This document shows positions 43,301 through 51,767 of a stretch of 64,000 nucleotides of DNA, in pieces. The position numbers and the translations under genes were made by a program. The stretch covers positions 1,302,001 through 1,366,000 of the forward strand of contig NZ_OY787466.1 of NCBI RefSeq assembly GCF_963678845.1, given 5' to 3'. Position 1 is the stretch's first letter. Each line of letters starts with the position of its first letter. The notes beneath the pieces were generated by a model, which saw only the letters and a program-made list of their open reading frames with translations, had not been told where the DNA came from and searched no databases. The DNA is from an uncultured Bacteroides sp. Its GTDB lineage: Bacteria; Bacteroidota; Bacteroidia; Bacteroidales; Bacteroidaceae.

Positions 43301-43547
43301 TAAAGATGGCTCATATATTCGTTTGAAAGTGATGCAATTGGGTTATACCTTGCCACGTAATCTGACTAAAAAAGTGTCTATACAAAAACTTCGTTTGTTT
43401 GTCACAGGTGAAAACTTATTGACCTTTACCGGATATGATGGTTTTGATCCTGAAATTGCTGCAGGAAATTATACAACAATTGGTGTAGACAAAGGTATTT
43501 ACCCTCAGTCAAGAACTATCTCTGTAGGAGCAAACATAAGCTTTTAA
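40380..43547 (+). CDS. SusC-family TonB-dependent glycan transporter
   Basis: The 1055-residue outer-membrane protein has a signal peptide (about residues 1-20). Next come a carboxypeptidase-regulatory-like domain (IKGVVLAGEDNSPLLGVNVAVKGS onward), a TonB-box-like stretch (LDEVVVVGYG), and a plug with YIVDGMP, ILKDAASAAIYGARAANGV and VTTKSG. The long SusC-type barrel ends SVGANISF with a terminal Phe. It imports oligosaccharides, driven by TonB, with the SusD partner acting as a lid. Given the GH16 and GH3 enzymes, beta-glucan oligosaccharides are the likely cargo. It is 18 nt from susD. Confidence 0.95.
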   Translation: MKKLLSFLFLFCCTLTVFSQNIQIKGVVLAGEDNSPLLGVNVAVKGSTTGVITDLEGRFTLSVPPKSTLVVSYIGYKSQEVVVNGQKDLRIVLTEDSKTLDEVVVVGYGVQKKSVVTAAISKVTAQDLEKTSPTRVEDALKGKVSGVQITKSSGQPGADSKVRIRGIGTVNNSDPLYIVDGMPVDGGIDYLNPVDIQSVEILKDAASAAIYGARAANGVILVTTKSGLSGKTTINYDVSYGWQNPWKKKSVLNATEYMTVMNEAAINDGNSPKYTADQIKNAGKGTDWQDETFNYDAPVQSHQISVNGGTDKVTYFLSLGYFDQEGIVGGNYGKSNFNRWSLRANNTYNIYETNERKFLNKVKVGINLGYSRANSTGIETNSEYGSILGSALAFDPTVPVYATDPAAVLALHPYAVKDKDGNVFSTPPSGFQEIANPVAMLNSPTLGKGNSDKFVSTFWGEINVLNGLKFKSSFGVDLAFWGNDGYTFPYFLATQGKDISQSSVYSNMHRGYTWQVENTLTYSKTFAEKHNLTLLIGQSAKEYKVRELYGDDYDLLETDPSKANIDYAIADREKERVAGGTGGFSSLTLASYFGRLDYNFDERYMFQATVRRDGSSNFGPSHKWGIFPSFSVGWNVTNEAFMENRPEWFNNLKLRGSWGKNGNERIGQFRYTSLMDGGQNYYFGSGDASTMQYGSSPSKISNPDVKWEQSEQIDLGFESRFFNNSLTFGFDYFKKKTSGMLMDQPIPAYVGKGAPIANAGDMENWGLEFETGYKLKVNDFIFNVQANASYLQNKLIKLGNASGEAIYEDAGASGVGSYVKGKNGEVYPYFYGFKTNGLIQNQQQADEYNAKYGEKAQPGDVIFQDIAGAVDAKGNSIPDGLITDADKTKIGKGMPDWTFGLTLGAEWKGFDVNIFFQGTQGNDIFDFAQRGDITAMNRPSWILDRWIGEGTSNKIPRMTAVNPNRNWRSSDLYIKDGSYIRLKVMQLGYTLPRNLTKKVSIQKLRLFVTGENLLTFTGYDGFDPEIAAGNYTTIGVDKGIYPQSRTISVGANISF

Positions 43548-43565
43548 CCTTTAAAATAAGAAAAC

Positions 43566-45071
43566 ATGAAAAAATATAATTTTATAATAGCATTGGCCAC
43601 AATGATTGGTTTTTCTTCTTGCGGCGATGATTTCCTTACAATTACACCCACAGCTTCTCAAGAGGCTGGAGGTGATGCCACAGAGGGAGCTATTTTGTCA
43701 AACCTGGCTTCTTGTTATCAGATACTTTTATTTGATAGCTATGCAGCAAACAATTATAACAGTGTAGTCCTGATGTCTGATTTGCGTTCAGATGATATTT
43801 ATAAAGGTGGTGGTGACGCCGGTGACCAAGGACAGTTATACCGTCTTTCTCAGTTTACTTCTACGGCAACTGAGCTCCCATCAGGATTGTGGAACATCTA
43901 TTATAGCGGTATTAGCCGTTGTAACAATGTTATTCAGGCTTGTGAAAAAGCAAAAGGTGTATCTGAAGCAAATTTAAATCAGTACAAAGCGGAAGCTCAT
44001 TTTCTTCGTGCTTATTACACTCATTGGTTGTGGAAGTTCTGGGGAAATATTCCTTATTTTGAATCAGATCTTCCTGCACCATATATGGCAAAGCAATATA
44101 AAGCCGACGAAATTTATGCAAAGATCATAGCAGATGTTGATTTTGCTATTGAAGGTGATAAACTTCCAATGCGTACAACTGCTGCCAATGATGGACGTAT
44201 AACCAAAGCTGCTGCTCAGATGCTTAAAGCAAGAGTTGTAATGTACCAAAAGGATCAGACAAAGTATGCTGATGTATTGAAGGATATGGTTGAAATTATT
44301 AAGAGTGGCAAGTATACATTATTGGGCGACTTTTCTGCAATTTGGTTAAGTACCGGTGAATTCTGTAATGAGTCTATTCTCGAAAGTAATCAACTTCCTG
44401 AAGGAAAAACCTGGGCTTCGGGTTGGCAAGGATATGGTACTAACCTTCCTGCATTTATTTCTCCAAATACTCTTGTAGGACAAGAACCATTTATCGGTGG
44501 CTGGGGATTCGGACCTGTTCGTACAGAAGCTTATGCTATTTATGAAGATGCTGATACACGTCGTGCTGGCTCTATCAATAAGTTTGAAGACGGAACCTAT
44601 TCTGCACGTTTCCAGAATACAGGATTGTTTATGGGTAAATATGCAGCCCGCAAAGGATATAACCCTCCTCCGGGAGATATTGATTTGAATTTTGGCAATA
44701 ACTTACGCATATTCCGTTATGCTGAAGTGTTATTGAATGCTGCAGAATTAATGGTTATGGATGGTGTGGCACCGGTTGAAGGTGTTACTGCACAATCTTG
44801 CCTTGATCAAATCAGAGTACGCGCCGGTGTAAACTCTATCCCTGCTACTACAGCTAATATTAAATCAGAAAGACGTCGTGAATTCTTAGGTGAAGGTATG
44901 CGTTTCTGGGACTTGGTCCGTTGGGGAGATACAGCTTTATTGACTGAAAACAAACCTGCATTTTCTTCTATAAGGACATGGGATGATCATTGTAAATATT
45001 TACCTATACCTCAAACTGAAATTGAAAAAACAGACGGTGATTTCAAATTAGTACAGAATCCGGGTTATTAA
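43566..45071 (+). CDS. SusD-family glycan-binding lipoprotein
   Basis: The 501-residue surface lipoprotein has a leader ending GFSSCGDDFL, with Cys19 as the lipidation site. It shows SusD features: the TPR-like helical scaffold (SGLWNIYYSGISRCNNVIQ, YKAEAHFLRAYYTHWLWKFWG) and the C-terminal RRREFLGEGMRFWDLVRWG segment. It binds glycan on the cell surface and closes the SusC channel. It lies directly after susC and 23 nt before the next lipoprotein gene. Confidence 0.95.
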   Translation: MKKYNFIIALATMIGFSSCGDDFLTITPTASQEAGGDATEGAILSNLASCYQILLFDSYAANNYNSVVLMSDLRSDDIYKGGGDAGDQGQLYRLSQFTSTATELPSGLWNIYYSGISRCNNVIQACEKAKGVSEANLNQYKAEAHFLRAYYTHWLWKFWGNIPYFESDLPAPYMAKQYKADEIYAKIIADVDFAIEGDKLPMRTTAANDGRITKAAAQMLKARVVMYQKDQTKYADVLKDMVEIIKSGKYTLLGDFSAIWLSTGEFCNESILESNQLPEGKTWASGWQGYGTNLPAFISPNTLVGQEPFIGGWGFGPVRTEAYAIYEDADTRRAGSINKFEDGTYSARFQNTGLFMGKYAARKGYNPPPGDIDLNFGNNLRIFRYAEVLLNAAELMVMDGVAPVEGVTAQSCLDQIRVRAGVNSIPATTANIKSERRREFLGEGMRFWDLVRWGDTALLTENKPAFSSIRTWDDHCKYLPIPQTEIEKTDGDFKLVQNPGY

Positions 45072-45094
45072 TCAGCATTTAATTTTTAAAGCAA

Positions 45095-46555
45095 ATGAAA
45101 ATGAAAAATATAATTAAATTAGGAACTTTGGCATTGATATCACTCTTTGTCATCACAGCTTGCAGTCCGCAGGAAAGTTCTGATTATGCGTTGGGTGAAA
45201 TGCCAACATCGGACCAGCTCGACTTTACTATTACACCTACAACTGCAAAACCAAACGTAGTTGAATTTAAAAATACCTCTAAAATAACAGGTGTTGTAAC
45301 CTGGGATTTAGGTAATAATGCAAAAGGAAAAGGAGAATCAATCACTGCTCAATATCCATTTAAAGGTGATTATACAGTTGTGATGACATTTTACACAAAA
45401 GGTGGCTCTGCATCTATTACCAAGACGTTTAACATTGCAAATGATGATATGTCTTTATTGAATACTCCTATGTATAATGCACTGACTGGTGGAGCAAGTA
45501 ACCTCACTGGTAAAACATGGGTATTTGATCAGTATCATGACGGACATATTGGTGTGGGTCCTGTAGCGGAAACTAAGCCAATCTGGTGGAGTTGTCCGGC
45601 AGAAGATAAAACCGAAAGTAGTCTCTATACTCAGGAATTTACATTTACTCAGGTAGGAGTGAAGATGGTATGGAAAAACAATGGTTTTGTTTATACCAAT
45701 GAAAATGGGCGTAAAAAACTTGCCGAACTAGGTTATACAAATTCAGTAGTTCCCGGAGCCAAAGATTTTGATGTGGCTTATGTACCTAAGGCATCCTATA
45801 CTTTCAGTTTGAATGAATCTGCTAAAACTCTGACTTTAAGTGACGGAGCATTCTTTGGCCATTATGTCGGTACGTCTACTTATCAGATATTAAGTCTTAC
45901 TGCCGATGAACTTTATGTGAAGTGTGCAAGTACTACTGAAGTTGGTAATGAATGGTGGTATCGTTTTATTCCAAAAGAAAAGAATGTGAAACCTATTATT
46001 GTTATTCCGGTTAAAGCTACTCCATTGTCCGAAGATTTTGAAAGTGCAACGAAGAAAGTAAATTTCAGTTATGACAGTATGGGCCCATTGGTAGATCCTT
46101 TCTATTCAAATCCTGCTCCGATTGGTGTTAACACATCAAGTAAGGTCTTCTTGTACCAGAAAACCTCTTCTTTCTATTCAAATATTTATTTTGATGCGAA
46201 GACCTATAAGTTTGACTTGACAGAACAGAATAAGATAAAGTTAAAAGTTTATCTTCCTTCGTACAATGATTATACAAGTACTTATGATGTGGCAGGTAGC
46301 TGGATAACAATCAACCAACTTCAGCATCAGGTTTCGGTAAAATTGCAAAATAGTAGTTTGGGTGGAAACGCTTATACAACTCAAACTGAAGTAGCTAAAA
46401 CAAATCTGGCTACTGATAAATGGATTGAATTGACATTTGATTTCAGCTCGGTAAGCACTCGTCAGGATTATGATCGGATTGTGATTCAGTTTGGTGGTGA
46501 AGGTCATGCAGCACCAGGCTTATTCTTCCTTGATGATTTCTCTTTTGGTAAATAA
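45095..46555 (+). CDS. PKD-domain surface glycan-binding lipoprotein (SGBP-like)
   Basis: The 486-residue lipoprotein has a leader ending VITACSPQES (Cys23); Met3 is an alternative start. A PKD-like domain follows (WDLGNNAKGKGESI...YPFKGDYTV, residues about 65-110). The middle has no recognised family. The last 180 residues form a beta-rich module (FFLDDFSFGK at the very end) resembling carbohydrate-binding folds. Its position directly after susD is that of the SGBP proteins in beta-glucan PULs, which capture polysaccharide at the surface. A terminator hairpin follows it. Confidence 0.8.
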   Translation: MKMKNIIKLGTLALISLFVITACSPQESSDYALGEMPTSDQLDFTITPTTAKPNVVEFKNTSKITGVVTWDLGNNAKGKGESITAQYPFKGDYTVVMTFYTKGGSASITKTFNIANDDMSLLNTPMYNALTGGASNLTGKTWVFDQYHDGHIGVGPVAETKPIWWSCPAEDKTESSLYTQEFTFTQVGVKMVWKNNGFVYTNENGRKKLAELGYTNSVVPGAKDFDVAYVPKASYTFSLNESAKTLTLSDGAFFGHYVGTSTYQILSLTADELYVKCASTTEVGNEWWYRFIPKEKNVKPIIVIPVKATPLSEDFESATKKVNFSYDSMGPLVDPFYSNPAPIGVNTSSKVFLYQKTSSFYSNIYFDAKTYKFDLTEQNKIKLKVYLPSYNDYTSTYDVAGSWITINQLQHQVSVKLQNSSLGGNAYTTQTEVAKTNLATDKWIELTFDFSSVSTRQDYDRIVIQFGGEGHAAPGLFFLDDFSFGK

Positions 46556-46574
46556 ATAGTTTTTTTGATGATTA

Positions 46575-46602
46575 AAAAGGGCAGTATTTATGCTGCCCTT
46601 TT
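46575..46602 (+). terminator. Intra-operon terminator hairpin between SGBP and GH16 genes
   Basis: AAAAGGGCAG (46575-46584) pairs perfectly with CTGCCCTTTT (46593-46602) around an 8-nt loop. It lies 12 nt before the GH16 start. It probably lowers transcription of the two enzymes relative to the binding proteins. Confidence 0.7.
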
Positions 46603-46614
46603 ATACCAACAATT

Positions 46615-47706
46615 ATGCAAAAAAGTAAATTAAGAATAGTTTTATTGATAGTTATTCTGGGAAGTTTTCACCTGAAAGCTCAGGCACAAGTTCCTGCTGG
46701 ATATGGATTGGTGTGGGCAGATGAATTCAATGACTCTCGTGCGGCCGATGGCAAACCAGCTTTGCGCCCGGATAAGGGTGATTGGTGGTATGAAACCGGT
46801 GGTGGTGGATGGGGAAATAATGAACTTCAGTACTATGTACCAGGAATAACAGAATTTTATAATGACTCACTGGCCGCTATTAGTGATGGAACGCTTAAAA
46901 TAAAAGCGATTAAAAGGAAGTATTATGGAATGGAATATGCTTCAGTCCGTATGAATACAAGTAATAGCTGGACGTATGGGTATTTTGAGACTCGGGCTAA
47001 ATTGCCAGGAGGAAAAGGCGTATGGCCTGCTTTCTGGATGCTTCCTAAAAACTTTCAAAGCTGGCCGTTGGATGGCGAAATTGATATTATGGAATATGTG
47101 GGCTATGATCCCAATGTAGTTCATGCTACCATTCATACTCAAGCATATAATCATGTTATTGGGACACAGAAAACTAGTACAAAAACAATTCTGAATGCCG
47201 AAACAGAGTTTCATGTATATGGACTGGAATGGACAGAAACAAGGATACGCGCTTATGTGGATGGTGAACTTTATTTTACTTTTAGTAATGACGGAACTGG
47301 TAATAAGAATACATGGCCATTTAATGTACCTTTTTATTTAAAGTTAAACTTGGCTATTGGTGGAAACTGGGGCGGAGTTATGGGAGTAGATACTCAGATT
47401 TTTCCTTCTACTTATGAGGTGGATTATGTAAGGGTCTATCAGAAAAATACGGCTTTGAGTGAGGTAAAAGAAGAGAACTTATTTGATGCAAATTTTAATA
47501 ATGTCAGTAATTTACTGCGGGTAAGTTTTAAAGAACAAGGGGTTTATCACTTATTTGTTACTGACATGCAGGGCAGGGCGTTAACTGATTTATCAACGAC
47601 AAATACTACATCTGAGATTGACTGTTCCAGTTGGGCGAAAGGATTTTACCTGCTTTCAGCAAATAATGGAAAACGATTGAGCACTCAGAAATTTGTAAAA
47701 TATTAA
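46615..47706 (+). CDS. GH16 beta-glucanase (laminarinase-type) with T9SS-like C-terminal domain
   Basis: The 363-residue enzyme has a signal peptide (about residues 1-24, cut after KAQAQ). Its GH16 domain holds the active-site motif GEIDIMEYVG: Glu155 nucleophile, Asp157, Glu160 acid/base, with the extra Met (the beta-bulge) of the endo-beta-1,3-glucanase and lichenase-like branch. It would cut laminarin or mixed-linkage beta-glucan internally. After about residue 278 an extra 80-residue module ends DMQGRALTDL, then SSWAKGFYLLSANNGKRL and KFVKY. That pattern fits a type IX secretion (Por) C-terminal sorting domain, so the protein may be exported by that system. There is no lipobox. Confidence 0.9.
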   Translation: MQKSKLRIVLLIVILGSFHLKAQAQVPAGYGLVWADEFNDSRAADGKPALRPDKGDWWYETGGGGWGNNELQYYVPGITEFYNDSLAAISDGTLKIKAIKRKYYGMEYASVRMNTSNSWTYGYFETRAKLPGGKGVWPAFWMLPKNFQSWPLDGEIDIMEYVGYDPNVVHATIHTQAYNHVIGTQKTSTKTILNAETEFHVYGLEWTETRIRAYVDGELYFTFSNDGTGNKNTWPFNVPFYLKLNLAIGGNWGGVMGVDTQIFPSTYEVDYVRVYQKNTALSEVKEENLFDANFNNVSNLLRVSFKEQGVYHLFVTDMQGRALTDLSTTNTTSEIDCSSWAKGFYLLSANNGKRLSTQKFVKY

Positions 47707-47718
47707 AGTAGAACATTT

Positions 47719-49968
47719 ATGAAGAAAATAATGGTATTATCCATTTGTTTGTTTTTTATCTTCTCGGCAGGATGTACTGGTGCCAAAGGGCTGAAAGATG
47801 AGCAAATAGAGAAAAAGATTGAAGGATTATTATCAAAGATGACTCTCGGGGAAAAGATTGGTCAGATGAATCAGATAAGTTCGTATGGCAATCTCGAAGA
47901 GATGAGCAGAATGATAAAGAAAGGAGAAGTTGGCTCTATATTGAATGAAATAGATCCGGTTCGTGTGAATGCTTTGCAAAGACTGGCGATGGAGGAATCC
48001 AGATTAGGAATTCCTTTACTCATTGCCCGTGATGTGATTCATGGTTTTAAAACAGTTTTCCCTATTCCGCTGGGACAAGCAGCTTCTTTTAATCCTCAGA
48101 TTGCTGAAGATGGAGCCCGGGTGGCTGCAAAAGAAGCTTCATCAGTGGGAATAAGGTGGACATTTGCTCCGATGATTGATATTTCACGCGATCCTCGTTG
48201 GGGAAGAATTGCTGAAAGTTGTGGAGAAGACACTTATCTGACTTCTGTAATGGGGGCAGCTATGATTAGAGGCTTTCAGGGTAATTCACTGAACGATCCA
48301 ACTTCCATAGTGGCTTGTGCAAAGCACTTTGTGGGTTACGGGGCAACCGAGGGTGGACGTGATTATAATTCAACTCATATAACTGAACGCCAGCTACGAA
48401 ATGTTTATTTACCTCCTTTTGAAGCTGCAGTAAAGCAAGGAGCAGGTACGTTTATGACTTCGTTTAATGACAACGATGGAGTTCCTTCATCTGGAAATTC
48501 ATTTATTCTGAAAACTGTTTTACGCAATGAATGGGGATTTGACGGTTTTGTGGTTTCAGACTGGGCTTCTATAAAGGAAATGGTTAGTCATGGCTTTTGT
48601 GCAGACGATAAAGAGGCTGCTATGAAAGCGGCAAATGCTGGTGTGGATATGGAAATGGTGAGTTACACCTATATGAATAACCTGAAAGAATTGATTAAAG
48701 AGAACAAAGTATCTGAAAAGACAATTGATGATGCTGTTCGCAACATCTTGCGTGTAAAGTTTCGTCTGGGATTATTCGATAATCCATATATAAATGAAAA
48801 AGCTCCTTCGGCAATGTATACTCCGGATAATTTGGCTAAAGCAAAAGAAGCAGCGGTTCAGTCGGCTATTTTATTGAAGAATGATAATAATACATTGCCG
48901 ATAAGCTTGTTCGTGAAAACAATTGCAGTAGTTGGTCCAATGGCTGATGCTCCATACGAGCAGATGGGAACCTGGACTTTTGATGGAGAAAAGGCAAGAA
49001 CTCAAACTCCGTTACAAGCTTTGAAACAGTTTTATGGAGACAAGGTGCAGATTATTTATGAACCAGCTCTGGCCTTTTCACGCGATAAAAGTACCACAAA
49101 TATTGCAAAGGCTGTAAATGCTGCTGCTAAAGCTGATTTGGTACTGGCATTTGTTGGCGAAGAAGCCATTCTTTCGGGCGAGGCTCATTGTTTGGCAGAT
49201 CTTCACCTTCAGGGAGCACAGACTGCTTTAATAGAAGCTTTGGCTAAAATAGGTAAACCATTGGTTACGGTTGTGATGGCAGGAAGACCTCTTACTATAG
49301 AAAAAGAAACTAAGTTATCTAATTCTGTTCTTTATTCTTTCCATCCGGGAACAATGGGTGGACCGGCCATTGCCGATCTGCTTTTCGGGAAATCTGTACC
49401 TAGTGGTAAAACCCCGGTTACATTCCCGAAAGAAGTGGGACAGATACCGATGTATTACAGTCACAATAATACAGGTCGCCCTGCCACTCGCAAAGAGACA
49501 TTAATTGATAGCATAAAGGTGGAAGCCGGACAAACTTCATTAGGATGTACTTCTTTTTATATGGATGCAGGTTTTGATCCGCTTTTCCCATTTGGTTACG
49601 GACTTTCTTACACTACATTTCAGTATAATAACCTGAAGCTGTCTTCCAAAGAATTGGGAATGCAACAAGTGCTGACTGTTACATTTGATTTGAAAAATAC
49701 AGGAAATTGTGAAGGAGCAGAGGTGGCACAGCTTTATGTTCGCGATAAGGTGGGATCAGTAACCCGTCCGGTGAAAGAGTTAAAGCGCTTTACCCGCGTT
49801 ACATTGAAGCCGGGAGAAACAAAGAATGTTTCTTTTACGCTTCCTATTGAGGAACTTGCTTTTTGGAACATAGATATGAAGAAAGTTGTTGAGCCTGGAG
49901 ATTTTACTCTTTGGGTAGGTACAAACAGTCAAGAAGGTATTTCCGCAGGTTTTAAGGTGAAAGATTGA
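47719..49968 (+). CDS. GH3 beta-glucosidase lipoprotein
   Basis: The 749-residue enzyme has a lipoprotein leader ending IFSAGCTGAKG (Cys19). The GH3 N-terminal barrel shows IPLLIARDVIHGFKTVFPIPLGQ, CAKHFVGYGATEGGRDYN and the nucleophile Asp281 in GFVVSDWASI. The second GH3 domain and a fibronectin type III-like C-terminal domain (VTRPVKELKRFTRVTLKPGETK) follow. It would release glucose from the non-reducing end of oligosaccharides made by the GH16 enzyme, probably in the periplasm. It is the last gene of the PUL. Confidence 0.94.
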   Translation: MKKIMVLSICLFFIFSAGCTGAKGLKDEQIEKKIEGLLSKMTLGEKIGQMNQISSYGNLEEMSRMIKKGEVGSILNEIDPVRVNALQRLAMEESRLGIPLLIARDVIHGFKTVFPIPLGQAASFNPQIAEDGARVAAKEASSVGIRWTFAPMIDISRDPRWGRIAESCGEDTYLTSVMGAAMIRGFQGNSLNDPTSIVACAKHFVGYGATEGGRDYNSTHITERQLRNVYLPPFEAAVKQGAGTFMTSFNDNDGVPSSGNSFILKTVLRNEWGFDGFVVSDWASIKEMVSHGFCADDKEAAMKAANAGVDMEMVSYTYMNNLKELIKENKVSEKTIDDAVRNILRVKFRLGLFDNPYINEKAPSAMYTPDNLAKAKEAAVQSAILLKNDNNTLPISLFVKTIAVVGPMADAPYEQMGTWTFDGEKARTQTPLQALKQFYGDKVQIIYEPALAFSRDKSTTNIAKAVNAAAKADLVLAFVGEEAILSGEAHCLADLHLQGAQTALIEALAKIGKPLVTVVMAGRPLTIEKETKLSNSVLYSFHPGTMGGPAIADLLFGKSVPSGKTPVTFPKEVGQIPMYYSHNNTGRPATRKETLIDSIKVEAGQTSLGCTSFYMDAGFDPLFPFGYGLSYTTFQYNNLKLSSKELGMQQVLTVTFDLKNTGNCEGAEVAQLYVRDKVGSVTRPVKELKRFTRVTLKPGETKNVSFTLPIEELAFWNIDMKKVVEPGDFTLWVGTNSQEGISAGFKVKD

Positions 49969-50042
49969 TTGGGGTAGTGTTTTTATGTTTAATTTGTTGA
50001 TTGGTTGACTTAATGAAAGTTTATACTTTCATCAAGATTTTG

Positions 50043-50067
50043 GGGATGGTCTTTTGCAGGCCATCCC
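50043..50067 (+). terminator. Terminator after the PUL
   Basis: GGGATGGTCT (50043-50052) pairs with AGGCCATCCC (50058-50067) with one wobble, followed by TGTTTAT. It is a moderate candidate for the end of the PUL transcript. Confidence 0.6.
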
Positions 50068-50193
50068 TGTTTATGAATAAAAGAAGGATGGATAAACTAT
50101 ACAGAATGATACAAATAAACCTTTTATCTCTTCTTTAAGTAATTAAGCAATTTATTTATACCGATAGTTTTGTGGGGTTAATTTATAAAATAG

Positions 50194-50227
50194 AAATGGG
50201 CAGAAAGGAAAACCCTTCTGCCCATTT
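50194..50227 (-). terminator. Terminator after the Cys-rich protein gene
   Basis: AAATGGGCAGAAAGG (50194-50208) faces CCCTTCTGCCCATTT (50213-50227), with one mismatch and a four-base loop. On the minus strand the stem is followed by CTATTTT. It lies 24 nt behind the gene. Confidence 0.7.
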
Positions 50228-50251
50228 TTATAAATTGAGGAAAGAATGTAA

Positions 50252-50575
50252 TTACTTTTTAGTAGCTTCTTCTTTTGCTCCTTTTACAGAACATTTCTTA
50301 TCGCCTTTGCATTCTTTCTTGCATTCTTTTGCACCAGCTTTAGCTTCACTGCAACATTTTGTGCCTTTGCAATCTTTTGAGCATGCTTTACCGTCTTTGC
50401 AGCATTTAGCATCTTTGCCTTCTTTACACTCTTTTTTGTCAGCTGTAGCCTCTTTGCAACATTTAGCTTTTGCAGTTTGTTCTGTCTTGTTTACTTTCTT
50501 ATCTGCTTTTTGTGCATTTGCTGTTGTGAAACCTACTGCAACGATGAATGCTGCGAATAAAATTAATTTTTTCAT
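50252..50575 (-). CDS. Small secreted Cys- and Lys-rich protein
   Basis: The 107-residue form beginning MKKLILFAAFIVAVGF has a clear signal peptide (cut near TANAQ). The mature part is almost entirely Lys, Cys, Glu, Asp, Ala and Gly. It holds about twelve Cys in KCC-type pairs (KCCKEA, KCCKDGKACSKDCK, KCCSEAK) and KEC repeats. The pattern suggests metal binding or a disulfide-rich scaffold, but I recognise no family. It stands alone on the minus strand with its own terminator. The open reading frame on the opposite strand is a shadow of its repeats. Confidence 0.75.
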   Translation of the reverse strand: MKKLILFAAFIVAVGFTTANAQKADKKVNKTEQTAKAKCCKEATADKKECKEGKDAKCCKDGKACSKDCKGTKCCSEAKAGAKECKKECKGDKKCSVKGAKEEATKK

Positions 50576-50706
50576 TTTTGTTTTGTTTTTATTTGTTATA
50601 GGGAAAAACACTCCAGCCTAAAAGGCTTTTTGTGCTATAATAATAACTCAGGATGTAAACATACAGATAAAAAATGACATATCATGTAAATTGGTAAAAA
50701 AAATAG

Positions 50707-51312
50707 TTAAAATTCAAAGCCTACACGGGCAGTGATTGCGTTATAATTATGGATTTTATTTCTCTTGGAGGTGTAATAACTACTGCCACCATATTGTTGG
50801 CTTTCAAAATATTCAGATTCTTTCTTAAACTGATACCCAATGTTGGCGTTTACCGCAAGCTTTTTGTGGAAGCGATAACGTACTCCAAAAGAAGGATTGA
50901 TAAACGGTTTGTCTTCGTAAGAATAGGTCTTCGATTCATTAAACAGGTAATTGCCCGATTTGCACATTTCATATCCTCCCCGCAGACTGAAATAGGGAGT
51001 GAATTTACTTCCGTCGAGATAGAACCGGGTGTCAATAAATACCGGAATAAATGTGTTATCTCTGTCCGTAGGAAAGCTAAGTCCTATACCCGCTCCCAGA
51101 TAGAAATACTTGTTGAACTGATAACCGTTACTATAAGTCATCTCAATTTTATTCAAGTCTTTCTTCTTATTACCTGAATATTCATATTCTTGGGAAAAGG
51201 TTGCTTCTTTGTTATAGGTTATGTCAATAAAACCTCTGTAACCCCTTTCCTGTGCTGTAGCCGATAAAGCAAGTATGGCAAAGGAAGAGGCTAGTAATAC
51301 TCTAAAATTCAT
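50707..51312 (-). CDS. Small outer-membrane beta-barrel protein
   Basis: The 201-residue protein has a signal peptide (cut after about residue 20, LSATA). A series of amphipathic beta-strands follows (GYRGFIDITYNKE, YFYLGAGIGLSF, FTPYFSLRGGYEM, FINPSFGVRYRF, LAVNANIGYQF), ending ARVGFEF with the terminal Phe of outer-membrane barrels. About eight strands fit an OmpW/OmpX-like or porin-family barrel. The function is unknown. It lies 20 nt after the HU-like gene and is probably co-transcribed with it. Confidence 0.8.
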   Translation of the reverse strand: MNFRVLLASSFAILALSATAQERGYRGFIDITYNKEATFSQEYEYSGNKKKDLNKIEMTYSNGYQFNKYFYLGAGIGLSFPTDRDNTFIPVFIDTRFYLDGSKFTPYFSLRGGYEMCKSGNYLFNESKTYSYEDKPFINPSFGVRYRFHKKLAVNANIGYQFKKESEYFESQQYGGSSYYTSKRNKIHNYNAITARVGFEF

Positions 51313-51332
51313 GTTAATTGAAATCTTTTTTT

Positions 51333-51725
51333 TTATTCAACGTCGTGTCTGTCTCTCTCGAACTGCACAAACTGCAGATTTTTCTTTAATTTATTATCAG
51401 CCCTGAAGCAGATTTTTTGTGCTCTGACCTTTGAAGGGGTGCATTCTTCGGGTGTATTATAACCATCACTGGTGGCTGAGAGTGTGAAGATACCCAAATT
51501 ATCAAGATAAACACTGTCTCCGTTGTGAAGATGCTCTTCCATTAAATCTACCAAGCCCGACAAAGTTGATAAAATATCTCCTTTTGATAAGGAACAACGA
51601 TGTGAAAGTTCTTCGGCCAGGTAGTCTATATGTACTTTTTCGTTACGGATGGGAATTGCGTAGTATTTTATCTCTTTTTCTTTCAGTGCGGAACGTTTTG
51701 TTTTTACTCTATATCTGAATGCCAT
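51333..51725 (-). CDS. HU-family DNA-binding protein (HU-HIG type)
   Basis: The 130-residue protein has the HU fold with the Bacteroidetes N-terminal extension (MAFRYRVKTKRSALKEKEIKYYA). The helical dimerisation part (IDYLAEELSHRCSLSKGDILSTLSGLVDLMEEHL) is followed by the NGDSVYLDNLGIFTLSA strand segment that leads into the DNA-binding arm. It could bend DNA and act in nucleoid structure or local regulation. An array of four phased repeats lies just upstream of its start, possibly its own control site. The barrel gene follows it. Confidence 0.88.
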   Translation of the reverse strand: MAFRYRVKTKRSALKEKEIKYYAIPIRNEKVHIDYLAEELSHRCSLSKGDILSTLSGLVDLMEEHLHNGDSVYLDNLGIFTLSATSDGYNTPEECTPSKVRAQKICFRADNKLKKNLQFVQFERDRHDVE

Positions 51726-51767
51726 TTTATAACTGTGTTTTTATTTTATATACTGGATACTTTTGTG

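Noticed and set aside
50172..50621. 149-codon plus-strand frame opposite the Cys-rich gene
   Set aside because: It mirrors the KCC repeats of the opposite strand and has no signal peptide or family motif. The minus-strand product has a clear signal peptide and terminator.
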